Below, piece after piece: positions 51,705 to 61,540 of a stretch of DNA of 64,000 nt. Position 1 is the stretch's first letter, and each line of letters begins with the position of its first letter. Position numbers and translations under genes: made by a program. Source of the stretch: Candidatus Rokuibacteriota bacterium (GTDB taxonomy: Bacteria > Methylomirabilota > Methylomirabilia > Rokubacteriales > CSP1-6); contig QHSI01000097.1 of the NCBI GenBank assembly GCA_003221515.1, positions 106,436 through 170,435 on the forward strand, given 5' to 3'. The notes below the pieces were generated by a model, which worked only from the letters and a program-made list of their open reading frames with translations, did no database searches and had not been told where the DNA came from.

Positions 51705-52565
51705 ATGAGCCTGTGGTTGGTGCTGGCCGTGAACAGCATCACGCTCGGCGGCCTCCTCTTCCTGCTGTCATCGGGCTTCTCGCTGATCTTCGGGCTCATG
51801 AAGATCCCGAACCTCACGCACGGCTCGTTCTTCATGCTGGGCGCCTACCTCGCGACGAGCCTGATCGCCTACGGGCTCGACTTCTGGACGTCCGCGGTCC
51901 TGGGCGGGCTCGGCGTCGCCCTGTTCGGCGGCATCGTCGAGCGCTTCATCCTGCGCCGCCTGGCCGGCGCCGAGCTGGCGCAGGTGCTGGTGACCCTCGG
52001 CCTCTCGTTCATGGTCGCCGACGTCTGCCTGATGGTCTGGACCGGCGATCCCATCCGCATCGCCACACCGGCAGCGCTGCGCGGCGCGGCCTCGTTCGCC
52101 GGGCTCGGGTTCCCCAAATATCGGCTGGCGATCAGCCTGATCGCGGTCGTCTTCGCGGCCGGCCTCTGGGCGCTGCTCGACCGCACGCAGCTCGGCGCGA
52201 TGATCCGCGCCGGCGTCGACGACGCCGCGATGGCGCGCGTCGTCGGCATCCGCGTCTCCAGGCTCTTCACGATCGTCTTCTGCCTTGGCGCCTGGCTCGC
52301 CGGCTTCGCCGGCGTGATCGGTGGTCCCATCCTGTCGGTTTATCCCGGATTGGACGGGGAGATGCTGCCGCTGGCGCTCGTGGTCGTGATCCTCGGCGGG
52401 AGCGGCAGCCTGCTGGGCTCACTCGTCGGCAGCTTCGTGGTCGGCTTCCTCTACAACTTCGGCCAGGCGATGTTTCCCGAGCTGGCCTACGTCGTGTTGT
52501 TCCTGCCGATGCTCATCGTGCTGGTGCTGCGACCTCAGGGGTTGTTCGGGCGGCCGGCGGTGTGA
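51705..52565 (+). CDS. livH: Branched-chain amino acid-type ABC permease, LivH-like
   Basis: A 286-residue inner-membrane permease with the LivH pattern: NSITLGGLLFLLSSGFSLIFGLM, IPNLTHGSFFMLGAYLA, GIVERFILRR and the EAA-like loop TQLGAMIRAGVDDAAMARVVGI. Its stop overlaps the LivM start (GTGA). Confidence 0.93.
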   Translation: MSLWLVLAVNSITLGGLLFLLSSGFSLIFGLMKIPNLTHGSFFMLGAYLATSLIAYGLDFWTSAVLGGLGVALFGGIVERFILRRLAGAELAQVLVTLGLSFMVADVCLMVWTGDPIRIATPAALRGAASFAGLGFPKYRLAISLIAVVFAAGLWALLDRTQLGAMIRAGVDDAAMARVVGIRVSRLFTIVFCLGAWLAGFAGVIGGPILSVYPGLDGEMLPLALVVVILGGSGSLLGSLVGSFVVGFLYNFGQAMFPELAYVVLFLPMLIVLVLRPQGLFGRPAV

Positions 52566-53503
52566 CGCGCCTGCCGCTCGCGCTGGGGTTCGTGGTGCTG
52601 GCGACGCTGCCGCTCTGGATGCCGGGCACGTATTACGTCAACATCGCGAGCCAGATCCTCTTCTACGCGATCTTCGCGCTCGGCGTGAACGTGCTGGCGG
52701 GCTACGCGGGGCTGGTCTCGCTCGGCCACGCCGGGCTCTTCGGCATCGCGGCCTACGCCGGGGGCAAGGCGATCACCGCGGGCTACGGCCACAGCGTGGT
52801 GGCGGTGATCGCCCTGGCCGCAACGCTCGTCACCGCCGCGGTGTTCGCGGTGCTGGCGCTGCGCGGCACCGGCCTCGGCTTCGTCATGATCACCGTGGCG
52901 CTGGGCCAGATCGTCTGGGGCGTCGCCTATCGCTGGATCAGCATCACCAACGGCGACAACGGCATCACGATCACCGGGCGGCCGATGCCGTTCGGGCTCT
53001 CGCTGGCGTCGCCGCGGAGCTTCTACTGGGCGACGCTCGTGGTCTTCCTCGCCGCCCTCGCGTCGATGACGGTCTTCGTGGCCTCGCCCTTCGGCGCCAG
53101 CGTGCAGGGCACGCGCGACCAGCCCCGGCGCATGAACGCGCTCGGCTACCACGTGTGGATGATCCGATTCCTGGCGTTCCTGTTCTCGGGCTTCTGGAGC
53201 GGCGTGGCCGGGCTGCTCTACCTCTACTACAACCAGTTCGTCAGCCCGCAGGTGGTGGCGCTCACCGCATCGGCGGAGGCGCTCTTGATGGTGATCTCCG
53301 GAGGCACCGCGACGCTGCTCGGGCCCATCGTGGGCGCCGCGCTCGTGGTGGTGATGAAGAACGTCGCGAGCGCCTACATCGAGCGCTGGAACTTCGTCCT
53401 CGGCGCCATCTTCGTCGTGATCGTGGTCTTCATGCCGGACGGGCTGGTGCCGGGCACCGTCCGCCTCGCGCGGTGGGCGAGGTCGTCGCTCCTGGGCGGC
53501 TAG
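52562..53503 (+). CDS. livM: Branched-chain amino acid-type ABC permease, LivM-like
   Basis: A 313-residue permease with a GTG start coupled to livH. Features: FYAIFALGVNVLAGYAGLVSLGHAGLFGIAAYAG and the coupling loop SVQGTRDQPRRMNALGYHVW, with GGTATLLGPIVGAALV near the end. The usual LivG and LivF ATPase genes do not follow directly; an opposite-strand hydroxylase gene overlaps its last 4 bases, and a LivG-like ATPase appears at 55506. Confidence 0.93.
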   Translation: MTRLPLALGFVVLATLPLWMPGTYYVNIASQILFYAIFALGVNVLAGYAGLVSLGHAGLFGIAAYAGGKAITAGYGHSVVAVIALAATLVTAAVFAVLALRGTGLGFVMITVALGQIVWGVAYRWISITNGDNGITITGRPMPFGLSLASPRSFYWATLVVFLAALASMTVFVASPFGASVQGTRDQPRRMNALGYHVWMIRFLAFLFSGFWSGVAGLLYLYYNQFVSPQVVALTASAEALLMVISGGTATLLGPIVGAALVVVMKNVASAYIERWNFVLGAIFVVIVVFMPDGLVPGTVRLARWARSSLLGG

Positions 53504-54978
53504 GCCTTCGGCGGCGTGACCACCCGCCGAGGCGCCGGCGTGAACGTGCGGAGGCCGTCGAGGTCGATGGCCGGCATGTCGAGGCTCAGGCTTTTCAACA
53601 CACCGTTGGCCAGCTCGTTGTAACGGCTGAAGGAGCGCCGGATCCGTCCGCGCCACGCCGGGATGCCGCCGTTGGCGTGGAGCTCGAACGCCGACTCGCG
53701 CCCGTCCAACGCCGACGCCACGTGGTCCGCGGCCAGCTGCAGGAGCGCCGAGCGCTGCAGCGCCGTGTAGCCGCCGCCGGCGAACGATTCGTCGAGCCCG
53801 GCGCCGACCTCGGGCGCGGCCAGGTCCTTGTCCGAGGGCGCGACGACCAGCGAGGATCCCGGGAGGATCCGGAGGGTCTCGGTGATCCGCTGACGCGCCT
53901 TCTGCATCGCGATGCTGCCGGCGGCGATGTGACCGCGCCCGGGGATGCAGTAGCCTTCCGCCGTGAGCTCGGGATCGAGCTCGGCCGCCGTCACGCAGCT
54001 CCGCACGGTCTGGACATCGACGATGAGGTCGATCAGGTACTCGAGCGTCGGCTCGTGCTCCACGAGCCCCATCGCGTGCGTGCAGGCGAGTGCCAGCCCC
54101 AGCGTGAACTCGGCCTTCGACAGCCAGCAGTAGAGCTGGTGCCAGAAGAGCCACGAGGCCATCGGCTCGGGGCTCGTGTCCATCAGGAAGATCCGCTCCC
54201 AGGGGATGAACACGTCCTCGAGCCACATCTGGCCGTCGAGCTCGTCGAAGCGGCTGCTCAGCGGCGCCATGAAGGCGTTCGCGTGGCGGGCGGAGATCTT
54301 GCGGCAGAGCACCGTGACGCCCGGCGCGTCGACCGGCACGATGAACGTCACCCGGTGCCCGCCGTGATCGATCCCACAATGGCTGCCGACGTACACGTCC
54401 TCCGCGTAGGCCGGGCTGGTGTGCATGCCGACCTTGCCGCTGACGGTCAGGCCGGCGTCGGTCTCGCGAACCAGCCGCAACGGGACGCGATCGGCCGGGT
54501 CCGGGCGCAAGCGAGCGCCGATCGTCGCGGCGCCCGCGCAGAACGTGAGGAACCGGCCCGTGGCGGCGATCATGTCGCGATACGCGGCGGCGCTGGCGAT
54601 CTGCTCGCGGGAGACGTTGCGCTGCTGGACCGCGTCGAGGATGCCGAGCGCGATCAAGTTGCCGTAGGCGGGAGTGTGCGTGATGTTGCCGGCGCTCTGG
54701 AACGTCGTCTCGGAGAAGCAGCGGCCCATCCCGCGCAGGTCGTCGGTGCTGCGCGGCAGGACGTACGACCAGGGGACGCGGCCGCCCGGACGATCGGCGG
54801 GCGTCAGGACGACAGCCTGCCACTCCGGGTCGGCGTGACGGTCGTACCACGCGACGTACTCGTCCACCGTCGCGCGCGTGGCCGGATGGACCGTGACGTC
54901 CTCGATGAGACCCTCGCCCATGATGTAGAGCCGGCGCCCGTCGCGCAGCGCCTCGCGGTACTCGGCCCCCGTCCTCAT
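53500..54978 (-). CDS. 4-hydroxyphenylacetate 3-hydroxylase family protein (HpaB-like)
   Basis: A 492-residue FADH2-dependent hydroxylase/dehydratase-fold protein: RTGAEYREALRDGRRLYIMGE at the start, THTPAYGNLIALGILDA, GLTVSGKVGMHTSPAYAEDVYVGS, and SRFDELDGQMWLEDVFIPWERIF. The family includes HpaB and 4-hydroxybutyryl-CoA dehydratase; the [4Fe-4S] cysteine set of the dehydratase is not obvious, so a two-component monooxygenase is likelier. The flavin reductase is not adjacent unless the divergent PPOX protein serves. It lies on the strand opposite to the importer genes around it. Confidence 0.9.
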   Translation of the reverse strand: MRTGAEYREALRDGRRLYIMGEGLIEDVTVHPATRATVDEYVAWYDRHADPEWQAVVLTPADRPGGRVPWSYVLPRSTDDLRGMGRCFSETTFQSAGNITHTPAYGNLIALGILDAVQQRNVSREQIASAAAYRDMIAATGRFLTFCAGAATIGARLRPDPADRVPLRLVRETDAGLTVSGKVGMHTSPAYAEDVYVGSHCGIDHGGHRVTFIVPVDAPGVTVLCRKISARHANAFMAPLSSRFDELDGQMWLEDVFIPWERIFLMDTSPEPMASWLFWHQLYCWLSKAEFTLGLALACTHAMGLVEHEPTLEYLIDLIVDVQTVRSCVTAAELDPELTAEGYCIPGRGHIAAGSIAMQKARQRITETLRILPGSSLVVAPSDKDLAAPEVGAGLDESFAGGGYTALQRSALLQLAADHVASALDGRESAFELHANGGIPAWRGRIRRSFSRYNELANGVLKSLSLDMPAIDLDGLRTFTPAPRRVVTPPKA

Positions 54979-55059
54979 GGCCCGAAGCTTAGCACTGTCG
55001 ACATCGGCGACGCCGGGGGCGACAATGCCGTGGCTCGCATATCCGACAAGGAGGCCGAC

Positions 55060-55497
55060 GTGGGCACCATCCCAAAGACGCTGCACGAGCACATCAACAC
55101 CGCGTTTCCCGCCAACGTGTGCCTGGTGGCCACGGTCCTGCCGAACGGGTTCGCCCAGGTGACGCCGCGCGGCAGCACGATGGTCTACGACGACGACCAC
55201 CTGGCGCTGTGGGAGCGGGGCAAGGGCTCGACGAACGCCAATCTCAAGGACAAGACCAAGGTCACGGTGTTCCTGCGCAAGCCCCCGCTGCGCGAGGCCG
55301 GCGTGCTGCCCAAGGGCGGTATCGCGCGCTTCTACGGCACCGCGGAGATCCACCGGTCGGGCGCGGCGTACGAAGAGGTCTGGCGGCGCCTCGTGCAGCC
55401 CGAGAAGGATCGCGACCCGGACAAGAAAGGCTTCGCGGTCCTCATCAAGGTGGAGCGCGCCGAAGACCTGGACGGTCAGCCGCTGACGCTCGCCTGA
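55060..55497 (+). CDS. Pyridoxamine 5'-phosphate oxidase-fold flavoprotein
   Basis: A 145-residue split-barrel protein with a GTG start set by a strong ribosome site AAGGAGG 6 bases upstream. Pattern: NTAFPANVCLVATVLPNGFAQVTPRGS, then ALWERGKGSTNANL, KVTVFLRKP and IARFYGTAEIHRSG. FMN- or F420-binding is expected. It is divergent from the HpaB-like hydroxylase by 81 bases, so it might supply reduced flavin, which is inference. LivG follows by 8 bases. Confidence 0.88.
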   Translation: MGTIPKTLHEHINTAFPANVCLVATVLPNGFAQVTPRGSTMVYDDDHLALWERGKGSTNANLKDKTKVTVFLRKPPLREAGVLPKGGIARFYGTAEIHRSGAAYEEVWRRLVQPEKDRDPDKKGFAVLIKVERAEDLDGQPLTLA

Positions 55498-55505
55498 GGA
55501 CGTAG

Positions 55506-56243
<738 letters not shown>

Positions 56244-56261
56244 CCGGGTCGAGTAACGCGG

Positions 56262-56267
56262 TATAGT
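56262..56267 (+). promoter_or_regulatory. Putative -10 element (TATAGT) before the second ABC operon
   Basis: TATAGT touches the first ATG (56268) of the ATPase gene. A start point near 56274 would make the second ATG, at 56280, the likely initiator with a very short leader. No clear -35 is visible. The same hexamer in the same GGTATAGTAT context recurs at 63205-63214 before ligJ. Confidence 0.35.
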
Positions 56268-57389
56268 ATGGCCCCAAAAATGGGCACCGTCCGAGCGACC
56301 CGTCTCGTCAAGACTTTTGGTCCCGTGGTGGCCGTGAACGACCTGAGCCTCGAGGCGAAGGCCGGCGAATTTCTCACCCTGCTCGGACCCAGCGGCTGCG
56401 GCAAAACCACGACCCTCCGCCTCATCGCTGGGCTCGAGAAGCCCGACCGCGGCGAGATCCACGTCGGCGACCGGCTCGTGTCGTCGCCCGGCGCCGGGCT
56501 CTTCGTGCCGCCGGAGCAGCGCGGCATGGGGATGGTCTTCCAGAGCTACGCGATCTGGCCCCACATGACCGTCTTCGAGAACGTCGCCTTCCCGCTGGAG
56601 GAGCTCCGCCGCCCGCGCGCCGAGGTCCGGGAGCGGGTGATGACGATCCTCGCCACCGTCGGCCTGGGCGGCATGCACGCGCGGCCCGCCCCGATGCTCT
56701 CGGGCGGCCAGCAGCAACGGGTTGCGCTGGCGCGGGCGCTGGTATCGAACCCCCAAGTACTGCTCCTGGACGAGCCGCTGTCGAATCTCGACGCGCGGCT
56801 GCGCGAGGAGATGCGCTTCGAGCTGCGCGACATGCAGGCGCGCCTGGGGATCACCAGCATCTTCGTGACGCACGACCAGGCCGAGGCGATGACGCTGTCG
56901 GACCGCATCATCGTGATGAGCGGCGGGCGCATCGAGCAGGAGGGGAGCCCGGAGGCGGTGTACCAGCGGCCGAGCACGCGGTTCGTCATGGACTTCCTCG
57001 GGCGGGCGAACCAGCTGCCGGCTCGCGTCGAGAAGCGGCCCGACGGCTGGATCGCGGTGGTCGACGGCCACGGATCAGAGCTGGCGCTCGGCGAGGGCGA
57101 CTGGGCGGACAAGCAAGAGGTCCTGCTCGCGTTTCGGCCCGAGGGCGTCGAGGCGTGCGCCGCGGAGCGTGACGGCGCCTGGATCGGCGTCGTGCGGTCG
57201 TCGGTCTACGTCGGGGGCCGCGTCGAGTACGTGGTGGACCTCGGCGGCTTCACCGTACGCGCCACCGGCCCCGAGGATCCGCGGCTTCCCTGCGACGCGC
57301 GCGCGGCGCTGCGCGTGTCGCCGCGGGCGGTGCGGGTCTGGCCGAGAGACCCGGAGCAGACCGGGACGAATGGAGGACCAGCGCGATGA
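56268..57389 (+). CDS. ABC transporter ATP-binding protein (Fe3+/polyamine/sulfate type)
   Basis: A 373-residue ATPase of the CUT1/POT/FeT superfamily. Walker A is GPSGCGKTT, signature LSGGQQQRVALARAL, Walker B VLLLDEPLSNLDARLREEM, with the switch histidine in FVTHDQAEAM; a TOBE-like C-terminal domain starts near residue 280. It energises import by the permease two genes on. The ATG at 56280 is a possible shorter start. Its stop overlaps the binding-protein start (ATGA). Confidence 0.93.
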   Translation: MAPKMGTVRATRLVKTFGPVVAVNDLSLEAKAGEFLTLLGPSGCGKTTTLRLIAGLEKPDRGEIHVGDRLVSSPGAGLFVPPEQRGMGMVFQSYAIWPHMTVFENVAFPLEELRRPRAEVRERVMTILATVGLGGMHARPAPMLSGGQQQRVALARALVSNPQVLLLDEPLSNLDARLREEMRFELRDMQARLGITSIFVTHDQAEAMTLSDRIIVMSGGRIEQEGSPEAVYQRPSTRFVMDFLGRANQLPARVEKRPDGWIAVVDGHGSELALGEGDWADKQEVLLAFRPEGVEACAAERDGAWIGVVRSSVYVGGRVEYVVDLGGFTVRATGPEDPRLPCDARAALRVSPRAVRVWPRDPEQTGTNGGPAR

Positions 57390-58525
57390 CGAGCGGGCGA
57401 TGGGCCGTGGCGGTCGCGGGGCTCCTGGTATCGGTCGTCGTCGTCGGGCTCGCACCCGAAAGGCCGCGAGCGCAGCAGTCGCGCCCGGCGGCCGCCGCGG
57501 CGCCGGACCCGGCGAAGTTCCAGGCCGCGATGGCCGAGTGGAAGGGCAAGATCGTCCCGGCCGCGAAGAAAGAGGGCGAGGTCATCTGGTACAGCTGCGC
57601 CCAGGCGACCGAAGCCGAGGGCACGATCAGGCTCTTCAACAAGGTCTATCCCGACATCCAGGTGAGCCAGGTGCTCGGACCCGGCTATCAGATGGTCGAG
57701 AAGATCAGCACCGAAGCCGCCGCCGGGCGCCTGCAGGCGGACGTCTACCAGTGCGGCGGCCAGAGCGGCCGGACGGTCTCGTGGCGCGGGCTGGCCGACG
57801 AGTTCACGCCGCCAACCGCGCTCGACCCGAGCGTGAAGTGGCGGTGGCCGGTCATGAACGCCGAGACCAAGCTCGCCGGGGTCTTCGCGAGCGTCAGTGG
57901 CCTGAACATCAACACCAAGCTCGTCCCGCCGGAGAAGTACCCGAAGAGCTACTGGGACCTCGTGCGCGACCCGTACTGGGTCGACCTGATCAAGCGCAAG
58001 CGCGTGGCGTTCACCGACCCGCGCATCGCCAACATCGGCGTGTACCACACGTACGGGCTGAAGGAAGTCAACGCGAAGGACTTCGGCGAGCCGTGGGTGC
58101 GGGAGTTCGCGGGGCTCAAGCCCAAGCTGCTCGGGTTCAACGAGTCCGGCGAGGTCGCGCGCGGCGAGCTGCACGCGATGCTCGGCGGGCCGTGGCGCGT
58201 GGAGTACAACCTGGGCACCGTCCCGATCACCAAGATCTGCCTGGAGCCGGGCTGCGTGAGCACGCAATCGCCCCTGTTCGCGGTGGTCAAGGGCGCGCCG
58301 CATCCGAACGCCGCCAAGGTCTTCGTCGACTTCACGCTGAGCAAGGACTACGCGGAGTGGCGCGTCCAGTCCTTCGGCAACACGCCGGCGCGCGCCGACG
58401 TGACGCCGAGGCCGCTCGACGATCCGGGCAAGCACAAGCTCCAGTTCCAGGGCGACGACCGCGCCGAGCGCCAGATTACCGAGGTCCTGAAATGGGTGAT
58501 TGCGAGCAAACTTTTTGATTACTGA
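57386..58525 (+). CDS. Extracellular solute-binding protein (Fe3+-type family)
   Basis: A 379-residue binding protein with an N-terminal signal (VAVAGLLVSVVVVGLA, cleavage after RAQ). Text such as GEVIWYSCAQATEAEGTIRLFN, VEKISTEAAAGRLQADVYQ and PKSYWDLVRDPYWVDLIKRKRVAFTDP matches the AfuA/FutA/IdiA-type family (SBP_bac_6/8). The ligand need not be iron: co-transcription with aromatic genes suggests an organic acid. It is coupled on both sides. Confidence 0.9.
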   Translation: MTSGRWAVAVAGLLVSVVVVGLAPERPRAQQSRPAAAAAPDPAKFQAAMAEWKGKIVPAAKKEGEVIWYSCAQATEAEGTIRLFNKVYPDIQVSQVLGPGYQMVEKISTEAAAGRLQADVYQCGGQSGRTVSWRGLADEFTPPTALDPSVKWRWPVMNAETKLAGVFASVSGLNINTKLVPPEKYPKSYWDLVRDPYWVDLIKRKRVAFTDPRIANIGVYHTYGLKEVNAKDFGEPWVREFAGLKPKLLGFNESGEVARGELHAMLGGPWRVEYNLGTVPITKICLEPGCVSTQSPLFAVVKGAPHPNAAKVFVDFTLSKDYAEWRVQSFGNTPARADVTPRPLDDPGKHKLQFQGDDRAERQITEVLKWVIASKLFDY

Positions 58526-60263
58526 TGTAGCACGGGTTCGCGGGCTCGGGTGGCCGAGGGTGGCGCTGGGGGCGTGGCTGCCGACGGCGCTGCTGATCAC
58601 GGTCGCCGTGCTCACGGTGACGCCGGTGGCGGTCGCGCTGCTCGCCGGCTTCAGGGACGCGCCGCCCGGACGCCCGGGCGCGATCTCGTGGGCGTCGATC
58701 CAGGCGTCGTTCGGGGTGATGGCCCAGCCGGAGGTCTGGCAGGTTCTCTGGACGACCGTGTGGCTCTCGACGGTGCGCGCGGTCCTGGCTCTGGCGCTGG
58801 CCGTGCTGCTCGCGTGGATCATCGCGCGGACCGATTGTCCGTTCGGAAACCAGCTCGAGTTCCTGCTGATCCTCTCGTTCTTCTTCCCGCTGCTGGGCAA
58901 GGTGCTCGGCTGGGCCCTGCTGCTGAGCCCGCAGAAGGGCTACCTCAACCAGCTCTTGCGGCAGCTGCCGTTCTTCGCGGGCGACACCGGACCGCTCGAC
59001 GTCTTTTCCTACGGCGGGCTGATCTTCGTCAGCGTGACCGGCTGGGCGACGCTGCTGACCATCTTTCTGGTCCCGGCCTTCCGCAACATGGACGCGGCAC
59101 TCGAGGAGTCGGCGCGCATGTGCGGCGCCTCGCCGCGGCGCACGATCACGCGGATCCTGGTGCCGCTCCTGCGTCCGGCGATCCTGGCCGCGTTCATCCT
59201 GTCGCTGACCAGGCTGCTGTCTTCCTTCGAGACCGAAGTGTTCTTGGGCACGAGCTCCGGCATTTACGTGCTGACCAACAAGATCTACGAGCGCATGGTG
59301 CAGATCTTCCCGCCGGACTTCCGGACGGGCATGACGATGGCGGTCATGCTGCTGGTGATCACGTTCGCCCTCGTGCTCGTGAACTGGAAGTTCCTCGGCC
59401 GGCGCGACTACACGACCGTCTCGGGACGCGGCTACTCGGCGCGCCCGATGGCGCTGGGCAAGCTGCGCTGGGTCGCCTTCGGCTTCGTGGTGCTGTTCTT
59501 CTTCGTGTCCGTGGTGTTGCCGGCCGTGATGCTGATCCAGGTGAGCTTCATCCGGTTCATCGGGCTGAGCGTGACCGACCCGTCGAGCTACACGCTGGAC
59601 AACTGGCGGCGGATGCTCACGCTGCGGGTCAACCGCCTGGCCCTGACCAACAGCCTGGTGATGAGCGTGGTCGCGACGACGCTGGGCATGCTGCTCTATT
59701 CGATCGTGTCGTACGTGGTCACGCGCAGCCGCTACAAGGGGCGGCGGCTCCTGGACCTGGCGGCCTGGGTGCCGTGGGCGGTGCCGTCGTTGATCCTCGG
59801 CCTGGGGATCTTGTGGACCGTTCTGCTTTCGCCGCTGGCGGTGCTCTATGGCACCCTGACGGTGATGATCCTGGCGCACATCGTGCGCGGCTTCCCGTTC
59901 GGGACCCAGATCATGGGCTCGAGCATGATCCAGATCAGCCGCGAGCTCGAGGAGGCCGCGCGGGTCCACCACGGCACGTGGACCTCGACGTTTCGTAGGA
60001 TCTGGCTGCCCCTGGTGAAGAACGGCTTCGTCGCGGGATGGGTGATCCAGTTCACGGTCTCGTTCAGCGACCTGGCGACCGTCGCGTTCCTGTACGGCGC
60101 CAAGTCCACGGTGCTGCCCACGCTGTTCCTGAGCCAGTGGTCGAACGGGAGGCTCGAGGAGGCCGCGGTGGCGGCGCTGATGATGACGGCGGTCGTGCTC
60201 GCGGTGGTGGTGCTGGTGCGCCGGCTGGTGCAGGGCAACGTGCGCACGCCTACGGTGGCGTAG
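58500..60263 (+). CDS. ABC transporter permease, fused two-domain type
   Basis: A 587-residue permease carrying two BPD_transp_1 units, each with an EAA loop: EESARMCGASPRRTITRILVP and EEAARVHHGTWTSTFRRIWLP. About twelve membrane segments. This fused form is typical of FbpB/AfuB/ThiP transporters. The TTG at 58500 overlaps the binding-protein gene by 26 bases; a TTG at 58515 is also possible. Confidence 0.9.
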   Translation: MRANFLITDVARVRGLGWPRVALGAWLPTALLITVAVLTVTPVAVALLAGFRDAPPGRPGAISWASIQASFGVMAQPEVWQVLWTTVWLSTVRAVLALALAVLLAWIIARTDCPFGNQLEFLLILSFFFPLLGKVLGWALLLSPQKGYLNQLLRQLPFFAGDTGPLDVFSYGGLIFVSVTGWATLLTIFLVPAFRNMDAALEESARMCGASPRRTITRILVPLLRPAILAAFILSLTRLLSSFETEVFLGTSSGIYVLTNKIYERMVQIFPPDFRTGMTMAVMLLVITFALVLVNWKFLGRRDYTTVSGRGYSARPMALGKLRWVAFGFVVLFFFVSVVLPAVMLIQVSFIRFIGLSVTDPSSYTLDNWRRMLTLRVNRLALTNSLVMSVVATTLGMLLYSIVSYVVTRSRYKGRRLLDLAAWVPWAVPSLILGLGILWTVLLSPLAVLYGTLTVMILAHIVRGFPFGTQIMGSSMIQISRELEEAARVHHGTWTSTFRRIWLPLVKNGFVAGWVIQFTVSFSDLATVAFLYGAKSTVLPTLFLSQWSNGRLEEAAVAALMMTAVVLAVVVLVRRLVQGNVRTPTVA

Positions 60264-60291
60264 CCTCGCGCCTACGAATAAGGAGACGACG

Positions 60292-61540
60292 ATGCTTTCC
60301 AGAGAAGACAACGAGCTGCTCTGTCGCGTCGGACGGGACACGCCCACCGCTGATCGCGTTCCGCGTCACCTCGGGCAAGATCGGCCTCATCCAGAACCAC
60401 TGCCCGCATCGCGGGGCGTCGCTCTTCTTCGGCCGCAACGAGGAAGAGGGCCTGCGCTGCGTCTACCACGGCTGGAAGTACAGCTGCGAAGGGCACTGTG
60501 TCGACATGCCCAACGAGCCGGAGGAGAGCAACTTCAAGTCGAAGATCCGGGCGAACGCCTATCCGTGCGTCGAGCGCAACGACATCGTCTGGACCTACAT
60601 GGGCCCGCGCCAGACGCCGCCGCCGCTGCCGGACATCGAGCCGAACATGCTGCCGGCGGGCGAGTACCAGATCCAGAAGGTGCTGCGCGAGTGCAACTGG
60701 TTCCAGGGGCTCGAGGGCGACATCGACACGAGCCATCTGGGCTTCCTGCACCTCGGCGCCGTGAAGCCCGAGCAGACGACGCCGGGCACGTTCGACTACT
60801 ACAACGTCGCCGACCGCGCGCCCAAGTACGAAGTGGTCGACACCGAGTTCGGCACGTCGTATGGCGCCTACCGCCCGGCCGAGGCCGACTCGTACTACTG
60901 GCGCATCGCGCACTTCCTGTTCCCGTTCTTCACGATGATCCCGACGGGCATCCTGGGCACGCAGATCCTCGTCCGCGCCTGGGTGCCGGTCGACGACAGC
61001 CACATCATGTTCTGGAGCATCGCGGCGCCCCGCTCGCGCGCGGGCAACGGCGCTGCGGGCGGCGCCTCCGGGCTCAGCGCCGGCGGCCGCCCGGTCGCCT
61101 CGGCCGGCGCCCGGCCGGGCGGGTTCGAGTTCCTGCCGGACTCGAGCGACTGGCTCGGCAAGTTCCGCCTCGCCCAGAACAAGGACAACGACTACCTGAT
61201 CGACCGCGAGGCCCAGCGCACCACCAGCTTCACCGGGATCGCCGGCATCCACCAGCAAGACCAGGCGGTCACCGAGAGCATGGGGCCGATCTACGACCGC
61301 TCGCAGGAGCACCTGGGCACCTCGGACGCGATGGTCATCCGCACGCGCCGGCGCGTGCTCGCCGCCTCCCGCGCGCTGCGGGACGCCGGCACGGTGCCGC
61401 CCGGCGTCGACGATCCGACGGTGTACCGCTACCGCTCCGGCGGCGTCGTGCTGCCGCGCGACGCCGACTGGCTCGAGGCCACCAAGGGCTTGCGCCGGGC
61501 GTTCGCCGAGCCGCCGGCCGAGAAGGTCACGACGCGATGA
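60292..61540 (+). pseudogene. Rieske ring-hydroxylating oxygenase (phthalate 4,5-dioxygenase type) with N-terminal deletion and frameshift
   Basis: The gene opens normally with MLSREDNELLCRVG at 60292. Right after the codons for DTP (about 60348) the frame is lost, and a different frame resumes at 60350 with LIAFRVTSGKIGLIQNHCPHRG. About 35-40 residues usual between these blocks are missing. The rest is intact: Rieske CPH and CVYHGW, and the iron site DIDTSHLGFLH. As written it cannot be translated whole; no in-frame start exists between the junction and the Rieske motif. It is otherwise placed as a working operon member, 29 bases after the permease and overlapping the decarboxylase start. 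Confidence 0.85.

Noticed and set aside
58476..60347. 623-codon minus-strand open frame opposite the fused permease
   Set aside because: Composition (His, Gln, Arg, Asp-rich) is what the antisense of a membrane-protein gene gives.
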